Positions 9,201 through 18,580 of a DNA stretch of 19,027 bases are shown here, one piece after another. Position 1 is the first letter of the stretch, and each line of letters opens with the position of its first letter. Source of the stretch: Zopfochytrium polystomum. Lineage: Eukaryota; Chytridiomycota; Chytridiomycetes; Chytridiales; Chytridiaceae. The stretch covers positions 1-19,027 of the forward strand of contig JAIVFJ010000614.1 in NCBI GenBank assembly GCA_025765615.1, read 5' to 3'. Below the pieces are notes generated by a model that saw only the letters and a list, made by a program, of their open reading frames with translations, ran no database searches and had not been told where the DNA came from. The position numbers and the translations under genes are program-made.

Positions 9201-12200
9201 GTGGTCAAAGTCGGAGCTCAGGGTGACGCGAGACGAGGATCCGCGGCCGAGGGTTCGCTGAGGGGTCGGGGATGAGCTAGAGAGGGTGATGGTTGGAGTG
9301 ATGGGGGATGGGGGTGGTGAAGGAATGACTACGGAGGATGAGGCAGACTTCAAGCTGCCAAACTGATGAGTAGCAAAGGTGCCGGCCACGACAGTCATGC
9401 GATTTTGCGTCAAAGTCCCCGTCTTGTCGCTGCAGACGGTTGTTGCATTTCCCATGGTCTCACACGCCTTCAAGTGGCGGACGAGGTTGTTGTCCTTGAG
9501 CATGCGGAGAGTGGCGTGGGCGAGCGCGAGGACCACCGCCAGTGGCAGACCCTCTGGAACGGCCACGACGACGATCGTTACGCCAATGATGAAAAGGTTG
9601 ACGAGGTCGTTCACAATGTCCACTGTTGTTCTCGGCACGGCTGGTGCGATGCTGAAGTACAGAATTACCAGGCCGAGGACCATGACTAATGCGGCCCCAA
9701 GCCCAAAGAGAGAGATTGCGTCCGCAAGCTTGCCAAGCTTTGCTTGGAGGGGTGTCTCTTCCACTTCGACTTCCAGGCTAGCGAGAAGCCGACCATTGAC
9801 AGAGTTCGGACCAGTAGCGACAATCACAATTTTGCCAATCCCATCGACGACTTTTGTGCCCGAGAGGACAAAGGGGTCCGTGGTGGGACTCTTTGAAACT
9901 GCCATGCTCTCGCCGGTAAGCGCGGACTCGTCACAAGAGAGGTTGAAAGACTGAATGACGATGCCGTCCGAGGGCAAAATGTCGCCGGCCGAGATTTGAC
10001 AAATGTCGCCGACGAGGATGCTGGCTGTCGGCATTTCGCGGGTCTTTCCGTCGCGGATGACGTGGAATTTGGAGAGCGACCGCGAGTAGTCGCTGAGCTG
10101 GCGGAACTGGCTCTGCTTCCGGTAGTCGTTCAGCGCCGAGATGAGGACGATGACGACGACGGCAAACAGGATGGCGATGCCGTCCACGTACGCGGCCGGC
10201 TCCCGTTGCTCGGCAAACCCAGACTTGTATATCCCGATGGCGAGGTCAACGAACGCGGCGACGCAGAGCACGATCAGGGTCTTGTCCTTGAGAGCCTCGA
10301 AGGCGAACTCCCACACAGACTTTGTGTGCGGCTGCGGCAGTTTGTTCTCGCCAAAGACGGACTTGCGGACGAGGAACGAGTCGGTCGCCGCCGCGGGCGT
10401 GCGGCCCATCTCGGCATCGGTATCGGGGTCGGCGGCGGTCGCGACCGTTGAGTCGGCAGGAACGGCGCCGTTCTTGGCGTAGTGGCGGTTGTCGTCGTCA
10501 TTGTAGGTGTTGTTGCTGCTTTTTGCTGGCTCGCCGGCGCCCTGTGATGCGGTTTCGGTGGTTTGGTGGGTTGGTCAGATCGAGAGACACGGTTGGAAGA
10601 GGAGACAAGGGCGGTGGAGACAAAAAAGGCAAGGAACAACATGGTCCCGATTTGGCAAGCATGGCATGGTATGCCGCCAATGCAGAGGACTGCGCAACGA
10701 ACGAATGGACAGTGGGGGAGGCAGAGGGACAGACAGACAGCACTCGTGACGGCCATCCGAGTGAAGAGACAACATCGAGTGAGAGAATGTGCTTGCATGG
10801 GGGAAAACAAAGGGACAAATCGCCTCAAGAGAGAGTATGGAGGGATGGCAGGGAACAAGGCTGGAGACAGACGGAGCGTTCAGATCGGTAAGCAGGAGAG
10901 AGAGCAGAGAAAGAGAGAGAGAGAGCAGGGACGAGACAGAGAGACAGAGACAGAGGGTGCGCGCGAGACAAACCAAGGTCAGCGACGACGGCCGTCGCTC
11001 GCCCGCCTGAGAGAGCGGCTGCTGACTGCTGCTGCTGCTACTGCTACTATTGCTGAAATGGTGGTGGTGAGAAAGGGCGGACCGGCCGCCCCCGCCTCCT
11101 CCTCTCGCTCTCGCCGCCATCGCCGCGGCCGCCGCCCACCACGGCGCTCCGACGCCGTCCAGCGTTGCAGGCTCCATCGCCTCCGACAGTCCGCGCTCCG
11201 GGTCCGTCCTCAGCCTCATCGCCACGCCCACGACCCCTCCCCACCGCTCCTCGAGCAGCGCCGTGTCGCGCGCGTCCACCGCCGCCGTGATCTCCGGTGG
11301 CGTCAGCCCGAACGCCGCGGTGCCAAGGCTGCTGTTGTTGTGGCTGTGGTCTCCTGCTGCTGCTGCTGCTGCTGCGATTGTGGCGGCGGTGGCGGCGGCG
11401 GCGGGGGAGGGGAGATTGTCGGCGGAGGAGGAGAGATGTGCGGGGGGGGTGGTGGTGGTGGTGGTATCGGCGGCGGCGGCGGCGGCCTCGATGTAGCTGC
11501 TGCGGCGGCTGCTTGCAAAACTGCTGCTGCGGCTGTAGTGCATCATCGCGGCGGCCATCCTGGGGTCGGCCGCCGGCGCGATCGGGAAGAGCGAGGACGA
11601 CGAAGATTGGTGTTGCGAGTGCAGGAAGGTTGGTGCAGTCGGGGAAGAAGGGGATTTCGAGGGTGTAGATCGGCCGGACGACGGCGACGGCGGCGGCGGC
11701 GGGCCCAGGAGGGTCGAGGACGAATCAGCGGTGGTGGCCGAATTGAAGGAGCCGTGCCGAGAAGGCGCCTGGGCCGGGGTCGTTTGTTTTTTGTTGTTGT
11801 GGGTTTGGTGTGTGAGCGAGTGTGAGTGAGTGAGGGTTTGAGATCGCTTTGAGATTTTCGACGGGCAATTTTTTCCATTTTCTCTCTCTTTTTTTCCTTT
11901 TGGAGGGCTGGCTGGCGGACAAGCACAGAGAGAGAGAGAGAGTGACAGGGAGAGGGACAGAGCGAGATAGAGAGAGACCCCCACAAGGACGGAGGAGGAG
12001 GCGGTGGTGCACCGCAACAACTCACCCCAACAACCACGCCAGGCACCGCCAGGAGGCGACTCGCTGTTGATGCTGCTGCTGCTGCTGCTGCTGGTGCTGC
12101 CGTCACTGACGCAAAGGGAGAGTCGGAGCTGCGGGAGGAGGAGGGCGGAGGGAGTGGATGGTGCTGGCTGGGGCGGCGGCGGCGGCAGTTGCAGCGTTGC

Positions 12201-12322
12201 GGAGGGAGGGATTGTAACACGAGCTGCCTCAGCTGCTGCTGCCACTGCCGCTTCGTTTGCGTCGGACGAAGCGACAACGAGGAAGGACGGCCGCCCTTCC
12301 CCGTTGCAGCTGTTGCGGGCAT
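6273..12322 (-). CDS. PMC1: P2B Ca2+-transporting P-type ATPase (PMCA/PMC1-type), five exons
   Basis: This pump would export Ca2+ from the cytosol, to the vacuole as in fungal PMC1 or across the plasma membrane. Minus-strand exons are 12322-12026, 11768-10974, 10541-8212, 8144-7283 and 7167-6273, with ATG at 12322 and TAA at 6275. After ten one-base corrections the protein is about 1722 residues. About 250 residues of low complexity precede a segment at about 252-295 (FGLTPPEI to LRTDPERGL) that resembles the N-terminal region of fungal P2B pumps. Core motifs: TGES about 573, PEGLP about 693, DKTGTLT with phospho-Asp about 736, KTEVALLEF about 1035, MVTGDN about 1288, TGDGTNDAP about 1373, then the last helices including [23 protein letters not shown] and NLIMDT identify P2B rather than SERCA. 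The nucleotide domain carries a large Ser/Arg-rich insert. No long calmodulin-binding tail follows the last helix; about 60 residues remain. Breaks lie near 9164, 8277, 7990, 7965, 7943, 7760, 7540, 7319, 6580 and 6545. The three between 7943 and 7990 replace an apparent in-frame TGA at 7988. Exon 1 is of low complexity and the least certain part. Confidence 0.93.
7168..7282 (-). other. Intron 4 of the calcium pump gene (115 nt)
   Basis: The 5' site is GTTTGT at 7282 and the 3' AG is at 7169-7168. Phase-1 splicing restores the family sequence [17 protein letters not shown] exactly at the join, which strongly supports both sites. A T19 run (7244-7262 on the plus strand as A) and a CTCAC branch-point candidate lie inside. 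Confidence 0.9.
7244..7262. repeat. A19 homopolymer inside intron
   Basis: In the transcript sense this is a T19 run near the 5' end of the calcium pump intron, too far from the 3' site to be the ordinary polypyrimidine tract. Confidence 0.9.
8145..8211 (-). other. Intron 3 of the calcium pump gene (67 nt)
   Basis: The 5' site is GTGCGT at 8211 and the 3' AG is at 8146-8145, in phase 0. The join links NDEGK to AMPITPE within the nucleotide-binding domain and keeps the frame. CTCAC lies about 24 bases before the AG. This is the shortest intron in the window. Confidence 0.88.
10542..10973 (-). other. Intron 2 of the calcium pump gene (432 nt)
   Basis: The proposed 5' site is GTTTGT at 10973, the same hexamer as in intron 4, and the 3' AG is at 10543-10542, in phase 0. 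CTGAC about 38 bases before the AG is a branch-point candidate. The sense strand is dominated by CT repeats. The long open frames seen across this intron on both strands are low-complexity shadows. Confidence 0.75.
11769..12025 (-). other. Intron 1 of the calcium pump gene (257 nt)
   Basis: The 5' site is GTGAGT at 12025 and the 3' AG follows CCCCGGCC at 11770-11769. Phase-0 splicing connects the frame of the ATG at 12322 to exon 2, which is the reason for choosing that start. A CT-rich stretch follows the 5' site and several CTCAC copies precede the AG. Confidence 0.7.
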
Positions 12323-12351
12323 CGTCGTTTCTATTTCTTCTGCTTCTTTGT

Positions 12352-12373
12352 TGTGTGTGTGTGTGTGTGTGTG
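12352..12373. repeat. (TG)11 repeat, (CA)11 in gene sense
   Basis: A perfect dinucleotide array begins 29 bases upstream of the calcium pump start codon at 12322, so it probably lies in the 5' leader. Confidence 0.9.
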
Positions 12374-12613
12374 GTGAGTGCGTGCTTGTTAAGGCCGGAT
12401 CCAGCCAGCCCCGGCGTAGTCGCGTCGGAGTGTTCGGCAGTTGGATGCTGTGTTTCTTTCTTTCTTTTCTTCCTCTATCCCCTTTTTCACTGTCTGTCTC
12501 CCTCCCGCTCTACCTGCACACACACTCACACACACACACATTACAACATGCTGCACTATATAAACGCACCATTGTTGCCAACACGGTTCTCTTATGCTTT
12601 TGTTTTGTTGGTT

Positions 12614-12655
12614 GTTTTTTTTTTCTTCTTCTTTCTTCTTCTTCTTCTTCTTCTT
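12614..12655. repeat. T-rich and (TTC)n tract
   Basis: A T10 run passes into an imperfect TTC array. In the sense of the calcium pump it is a GAA array about 300 bases upstream of the start. Confidence 0.85.
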
Positions 12656-13154
12656 GCCACCTTTCAGTCTGTCTGTCTGCCTGTTTGCCATCGCGCCCTT
12701 TTTCCTGAGCGTTGTCTCGCGCAAACCAAAAAGACAAAAAAAAACAAAAAAAAAAAAAAATAACTGTCAGCTTGTCTCTTTCTCCAGCTTCGTGGGTGTC
12801 GGTCCCCCGCCGATAAATCTGGAAAATAAGAGAGAGAGAGAGACAAGAGCAGAGAAGAGACAACTGAACAATCCAAAACCAAACCTTTGCGACAAATCGC
12901 AGTCCCGGTTTTCTACACACAACAACTTATACGCAGCCCCGGTTTGAAAATGCGTGGAAGACCCACACACACTCTCTCTCTTCTTCCAAACTCGTTTTCC
13001 TTACTCAGCGCCAATCTGTTTTGTTTGTTGTGTGACAGGGGCCGGTTGATCCTTCTTTCAAACGACAATTCAATTCGGCCCTCGTTCTGTGGTGCCTCGG
13101 TGGCTTCAAATCAGCGAATGAAACTGGCTGTTTGCGACTGTGCCTGCCAAATAA

Positions 13155-13159
<5 letters not shown>

Positions 13160-13197
<38 letters not shown>
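13160..13197. repeat. (GA)19 microsatellite
   Basis: This is an almost perfect GA array in the spacer, reading as CT in the sense of the flanking genes. Confidence 0.9.
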
Positions 13198-13209
<12 letters not shown>

Positions 13210-13229
13210 AAGCCGCTCTGCAGCACCAC

Positions 13230-13243
13230 AAAAAAAAAAAAAA
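13230..13243. repeat. A14 homopolymer
   Basis: A short A run lies 30 bases after the GA array in the same spacer. Confidence 0.85.
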
Positions 13244-13364
13244 TGGGTCAAGGACCGCAAACCCCGCCGCGTACAACTGGCCGTTGTCTCGCCGCGCGAA
13301 GCGGGCGGCGTTCAGTAGGGGGGAAATGCGAAACTGCTTTTGTAATGTATTGTGTGCTTTTTTT

Positions 13365-13366
<2 letters not shown>

Positions 13367-13395
<29 letters not shown>
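13367..13395. repeat. T29 homopolymer
   Basis: This is the longest homopolymer in the window. It reads as A29 in the sense of the flanking minus-strand genes. It is about 1.16 kb downstream of the Gln-rich gene stop and about 1 kb upstream of the calcium pump start. Confidence 0.9.
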
Positions 13396-13528
13396 CGCTC
13401 CCGTGTCTTCCACCAGAGATCCTTCTAAACGCGAGGCAAGGGGGCAAATGATTTCGGCAGGGTGAGGGGCGCCAGCGCGCTTTTCACAGCGTTCGTCCGC
13501 CGGTGAGACAAAAGTGCTTCCCTACCCT

Positions 13529-13556
13529 TGTGTGTGTGTGTGTGTTTTTTTTTTTT
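13529..13556. repeat. (TG)n followed by T12
   Basis: A GT array of about 16 bases is followed directly by a run of 12 T. It lies in the central part of the spacer. Confidence 0.85.
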
Positions 13557-13961
13557 GTTTAATAACCGCAACCTGGCCAATATTCCTCTCAATTGTATCG
13601 AGGGACCTCTCTTTTTCTATTTTTTTTCCCCTTCTGTGAAGATATCGGGTTGTTGATGGTAATAGACTGGATGGGATGGGATGAGTGGCGCAAGTTCTCG
13701 TTCCCACGTTTCTGGCTCATTCGCAATCCTCTTTTCCTTTTTTTTGTTAATTATATTTTCATGTACGCGGGCGTATCCTAACACCTTTTTTTTTTCTTCT
13801 TGTGTGGCTCGTTCAGTAAGCAAAATATAATATATTTTCCCACGCGGCGTGACCTCCCCCCAGCCCTCCCTCCTCGTCTCCCCTCGCCCTCTCAGTCCCA
13901 ACCATCCTCCGTTTTCAGAGGGCGCGTTCGCATTATCAGAAAAGAAAAAGAGGGGCGAACA

Positions 13962-13993
13962 GAAGAGAAGAAGAAGAAGAAGAAGAAGAAGAC
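13962..13993. repeat. (AAG)n trinucleotide array
   Basis: An AAG array within a wider purine-rich block (about 13940-14020). It lies downstream of the Gln-rich gene and shows no sign of being translated. Confidence 0.85.
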
Positions 13994-14334
13994 GAGGAAG
14001 AATAGGAGGAAGAAGCAGAAGAAGGATCAGTCTGATAAAGATGGCGCCCAAGGGGGAACAAAGGAGCACACAAACAACCAAAATAGAGGTGGAGCCGTGT
14101 TGGAGAACGGGAAGGAGGGGAAAAAAGGACTCTGGAAAATAAAGAAATAGTACCGGGGTGGGTAATTAAGAGGAGGGGTAGAGGGAAAGGAACCGATCAC
14201 GGGGAACAAAGGGCGGGGAAAAACTGGACTGACGCTGCCCAGGGCCGACGCAAACGGGTGGGGTCTGCGGGTGCACAACCGAGAAACCTCCTTGGACGAC
14301 AAAATAGCAAGGGAACTATCCCAATGCCTCACAA

Positions 14335-14357
14335 ACACACACACACACACACACACA
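14335..14357. repeat. (CA)n microsatellite
   Basis: A CA array lies about 200 bases downstream of the Gln-rich gene stop. It reads as GT in the sense of that gene. Confidence 0.9.
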
Positions 14358-14554
14358 AATATGCCAGACACACCTCAAAACACCCGCACGCCGCCGCTCG
14401 ACGTCGAGTGCCTCTCACCTGGCACCGGTCCGTCGCCCACGACAACCCCCACCCGTAGCACAGCACGTCCCCCCCTCGCCGCTGCACAGCAGAACGAGCC
14501 GTACCCCCGACGGCCACAGCGGCGACGACTGGGACGCCGCCGCAGAGGTGTCTT

Positions 14555-14675
14555 TCAGGCACACAGCCACGACGTCGGCACGGTGCGCACGTCCACCGTC
14601 GTCGACAGGATCACAGCAAACTTGGGCGGGCTGTCCGAGAACGGCCGCGAGATCAGCGGAGGTGGGTTCATTAGT

Positions 14676-14713
<38 letters not shown>

Positions 14714-17700
14714 GTTTGCCGCGTCTCCAGACGCTGCTGCTACACCGCCCGGGACTCCGATCGTCGACGCGGAGCGGCTCGGCGGCGGCGGCGCACGGGA
14801 ACCGCCGCGGCCGCGACAAACGCCGCGACGGCGGCGCGCGCGCCCAGCGCGCGCAGCACCTCGCGCGACATAACCGTCGCCAGTGGGTTGCGCAGCAGCG
14901 ACCCCGTCCCGTGCGCGGCTGCCAGAGCGAGCAGCTTCGCGCCAGGCACGCCGGCGGGCAGCGGCGCCTCGAGCCCCGTGATAGCCGCGCCGCGCGCTGA
15001 GCGCCGAGCGCCTGGATCAACCGCGCGAGCAGCGCCGGCCGCGGCAGCAGGTGGTGCTGCGGGTACCACGACGGCGGCACGGCCGGCAGCACGGTGTAGT
15101 CGCCGCGCGCCAGCTGCAGCGTCCGGTCCGCGCCCAGCGACAGCGGCGCGTACGCACGGAACAGGCTCGGCGCGAAAACGGACCCGCGCAGCGTCGGCGA
15201 CGATACCAGCGGGAAGAGCCCCGCGATGCCCAGGTCCGCCGTGCCGAAGGCCGCGAGCCGCGCGCTGGCGGACGCTGAAGAGCTGCGGCGGTCGGATTCG
15301 GCGACGAGCCAGGACGGGTCGATGTGCGTGGGACGGGAGGCGAACAGGGGCACCGCACGCGCAAAGATGAGGTGGCTCAGCCGGATCTGGGCGCTGTGGT
15401 GGGTCTCGTAGGTTGCGCAGGCTATGGCCGCGTCGACGGGCCGATCGGCGGAAAGTCGGGCCCTGGCCACCGCCGCTGACGAGAAGGGCGTCTGAAAGTC
15501 TGCGATGGGGTCCACCGTCAAGCCCAGCGCTGGAACCACTAAGTCGGAGCCGTTCCCGCTCGCAGGCTCTGCTGCAAACGCAAAGTACTTTGCCACGGCG
15601 GCGTGCATTTCCCATACCGTGCTGAAATGGCGATCCGGCCACACGATCGCCCCGTCCACGCCCACGTACTCCACCGAGTCTGCAAATACTAAAATGCTCA
15701 CGATCCCGCCGTCGGCGCGAAAGTCGCTCTCGATTTGGCGGCCCACCTCGACCAAGTCCGCCAGGACGCTGAGATATCCGGCGATTTCTGGCGTTGTCAT
15801 GTGCCCCGAGTGCGTCACCTGCTCGGTGATGACTATCGCGCGATGGACCAAATCTTCCAGCTGCCGGACAACCCGCGCGAGTGGCAGGCTGCCGTGGATC
15901 GACACCCGCACGCCGATCGGGCTCCAGTACTCGCCCACCCCCGCGTAACCATTCGCCGAGGTCGCCACCAGATCCAATGACATTGTCAACGCCGTCGGAT
16001 CCGGAATCAATTGGTCGAGCAGCGTGGGCGCACCTGCGCCTCGATCTCCAAGAAGAATTGTGAGGGTGGATATCGTGCGGTCTGCAAGTAGAGTAGGGAT
16101 CAAGTCCGCGTTTGCAGCAGGGGGAAGGTGAGGCCCAACAAGGCCGGAAGGCAACGAGGGGTTGTTTTGCACCGCGTGAAAAGACTCTGGGCTGCCGGAT
16201 GCCTTGATCATGCTGCCAGCAGGCCTCTGCTGCGGCGAAACAGGTCTTGAGGGAGGTCGGCTTGAGAGAGATGCGACGCGGTTGACATTGAGATGACGAC
16301 CGTCGACTAAGGGAGCAACGTCGACTCTCTGCGTCTGTGGAGGTTGCTGCTGCTGCAGATGGTGGTGTGCAAACTGTTGTTGATTGGACGACGGCGGTAG
16401 CACAGGGCTCTGCTTCGGTGGCTGATGATCAATCTGCTGGAATCTCAGAGCTGCAGATGTGGGTGGGTGCGTGTCGTCCATGTACCAATCAGGCAAAAGC
16501 TCCTGGAGGGACTGGTCGTCATCGTCGTCTGCAGCTGCAGCTGGCTGTCGCACAGCCACCGGCGGTCCCATCGACGAAATTGGTTCTGAGCTTTGAGGTT
16601 GCGGCAGCAACTGCTGCATCGGTAGCAAAGCATCTTGAGCCATCCCCGCCATGTGCGGGGGCACTTGCACTGGGGGGTGGAATATCGCATACGGTGCGTT
16701 TACAGATTCTCGAGACGCGGATCTTCCATCGGGCGTCAATAACAAACCCGACGCAGAGTGCGCTGAATGCGGCGGATGGTTTCCAGATGGATATTGTTCC
16801 GACGTGCTAGCGACTCCCGTGGCTGGCGTGACGGACGTGACAGCCTCAACGTAGGTGTCAAGAAACTTGAACGGATCCACCAGGTCTCGTTTCGCGTCCA
16901 TCGAGCCTCCACGCTTGTAACCGTCTGCTGGCACGAACTTGGCCGACGGCATGCCCGCAGATGATGATGCTCCGGACGGGTTAATGGCATCGCTGCTGAC
17001 AGATCTCGTCACATTTCTTGAGCGAGGGCCAGAGTACGGTGGCGTCAGCGTGGCGTTCCGATCTGCCGTGTTGGCGGTGGTTCCGGTGGGCGTTGGAGGA
17101 GGTCTCGCCGAGGCCAGCGCGACTGCAGCAATGCTCGATGCCGCCAACTGATCCTGACGAGTCTTCAGGTAATCTCCCAGTCGGCTCGAAGAAGGATCAA
17201 ACGCTTGGATAGCCGCACGAGAGGATGGTGGCTGGGCAGTGGATTGAGAGGTCAATATAGGGGCCGTGGGCACGTGCAGCGATGAACGGTTGGAAGATCG
17301 CATGAAGAAAGCAGGGTGTCCCGATCCTTGAGTAGATGATTGGGGAGGTAGCGAGGGAGCGGTAGCGTCACGCTGCACGCTGGAGGCGGAGTCACCAGAA
17401 CTGCGTCTGCGTCTGGCCGATCGCTTGGGAAGAGTTCCATTGGAGTTTTGTGATGTAGTCGCCGCGGGGGCAGAAGGTGAGGAGGACAAAGAAGTGGACG
17501 AAGGTGAGGATGACGAGGAGGCTGACGCCGCGGACGTTGAGGACAGGACGAGGAAGCGTTAGCACTTCCGCCGCCGCGCTTGACGAACGCAAAAAGTCGG
17601 TCAAATGTGGAGGCTCGCGGAGACGGAGGTGGAGGTGGCAGTGCGGGTGGCGGTTGCGGAGCTGGTTGCGGCGGGTGCTGCTGTTGTTGCGGAAAGTACG

Positions 17701-18423
17701 AGCCGCCACCGGGTTGCGTGGTATTTGGAGCGGCCTGATGCGGGGTGGTGCTGACCCCGTGGCTGTGGGAGGGGGATGGAACAAACGGGGGGACGGACGG
17801 AGTTGGGGGTAGGGGCGTTCGGGCGTAGTGCAGCGCAGCAGGGGACGACGTGTACGCGGTGGAGGACGTTGCTGACGCGGCCGATGACGCCGCCGAGAAT
17901 GGCGAGACAGCCTGGAGAAACGGAGACGATTGCGTGGATGAAGGCATCATTGGGTGGTGGCCATGCAAACCAGCTTGGGTGGGGGCAGAGGAGGAGACAG
18001 GTTGGGCTGCCGTAGCAAGGTAGGAATGGTGCGGAGAGATCGCGTGCTGGTGGTGCTGGGCCTGGTGGTGCTGCTGGAGGTACAGATGCTGCTGCTGAGG
18101 TTGTTGCTGCTGCTGCTGATGCTGCTGACGACCATGGTGATTTGGCGGGTTGTGAGCCTGCTGGTTGTTGAGCTGTTGGTGGTGGAGGTGATGCGGATGG
18201 CCGCTGCCGCCGCCGCCGTGCTGCTGCTGCTGCTGATGCTGCTGCTGCTGGCGCCTCCGGCGTGGCCGGCATGGCCGGGCGGAAGCAAATGCGGGGTCGT
18301 CGTTAACGATGAGCCGGCCGAGGCCAAGGCGGCGGCAGGGTCGGAGGCGGCGGCGGCAGAGGAGGCGGCCGAAGCCGCCGACGACGCGGGCGACGCCGCC
18401 GCCGACGCCGCAGACAACATCAT
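14555..18423 (-). CDS. Unrecognised Gln/Ser/Pro-rich protein, about 1286 aa
   Basis: I do not recognise this protein. ATG at 18423 (preceded by GAA, followed by a second ATG) starts an Ala/Ser-rich segment. Gln/His runs at about 60-135 and a long Ser/Pro/Thr-rich region to about 760 follow. From about 770 to 1190 the composition becomes that of folded protein: a strand-loop-helix beginning ISTLTILLGDRGAG, then alternating hydrophobic strands and helices (for example IVSILVFADSVEYVGVDGAIVW). GDRGAGAPT is like a P-loop but lacks the lysine, so it is at best degenerate. A second run of 13 Gln codons at 14713-14675 precedes a C-terminal segment ending PPKFAVILSTTVDVRTVPTSWLCA split here by the limit of quotation: its core is KFAVILSTTVDVRTV. 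The middle, about 17540 to 15010, reads without interruption. Eight one-base breaks are inferred near 18276, 18253, 17568, 17548, 15004, 14990, 14798 and 14776, leaving 3861 bases, 1287 whole codons. The N-terminal breaks in low complexity are the least certain. No intron is required. Long Gln/Ser-rich disorder suggests a regulatory or scaffold role, which is inference only. Confidence 0.72.
14675..14713 (-). repeat. Q13 tract encoded by mixed CAG/CAA
   Basis: Thirteen consecutive glutamine codons near the C-terminus of the Gln-rich protein. CAA and CAG are mixed, which argues for selection on the amino acid rather than simple CAG slippage. Confidence 0.8.
18040..18250 (-). repeat. Gln/His-rich coding repeats
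   Basis: CAG-dominated imperfect trinucleotide repeats in the N-terminal part of the Gln-rich gene encode runs of up to six Gln mixed with His. The adjacent frames read as Ser or Ala runs, so the frame here rests on continuity with the downstream His/Pro-rich sequence. Confidence 0.75.
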
Positions 18424-18538
18424 TTCTCCGGAGCAAGGATTTTTTCCTTTTTTTCACTGTTTTCCTTTTCTGTTCTCCTCCTCTCCGAGGAAATTAATAA
18501 TAAGGGGGGCAGAAATGACAAAGACAAAGACATGGAAA

Positions 18539-18580
18539 GGGAGAGAGAGAGAGTGTGTGTGTGTGTGTGTGAGTGTGTGT
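18539..18580. repeat. Compound (GA)n-(GT)n repeat
   Basis: A GA array passes into a GT array about 115 to 160 bases upstream of the Gln-rich gene start. In the gene sense it reads CA then CT, the same arrangement as at 2075-2242. Confidence 0.9.

Larger units (their letters stand above)
12323..14554. other. Intergenic spacer upstream of the calcium pump; many simple repeats
   Basis: This 2.2 kb spacer holds the promoter and leader of the calcium pump and the 3' flank of the Gln-rich gene. It contains GT, CA, GA, TTC and GAA arrays and several homopolymers. I see no conserved frame, tRNA box pair or other gene. Frames on either strand here read as Ser/Leu, Phe or Lys/Arg repeats, the translation of the microsatellites. 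Confidence 0.55.

Noticed and set aside
10563..11825. Long plus-strand open frame of 420 codons with Gly/Arg/Cys runs
   Set aside because: It is the antisense of calcium pump exon 2 and intron 2. Its content is the translation of CAG, CCG and GA repeats, with no recognisable domain.
10575..12245. Minus-strand 556-codon open frame read as one protein
   Set aside because: It runs through two introns as CT-repeat Ser/Leu sequence and opens with GTG rather than ATG. Only the part 10974-11768 is accepted, as exon 2.
6273..12322. Calcium pump as a multi-lesion pseudogene
   Set aside because: All catalytic motifs, helices and splice sites are intact and every lesion is the same kind of one-base homopolymer gain, unlike neutral decay. 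The neighbouring genes show the same pattern.
12557..12564. TATATAAA as a TATA box for the calcium pump
   Set aside because: It points along the plus strand, away from the gene, and no plus-strand gene follows it.
312..18423. Stop-codon-linked +1 frameshifting as in Euplotes
   Set aside because: The inferred shift sites are not at stop codons and share no motif beyond being short homopolymers.
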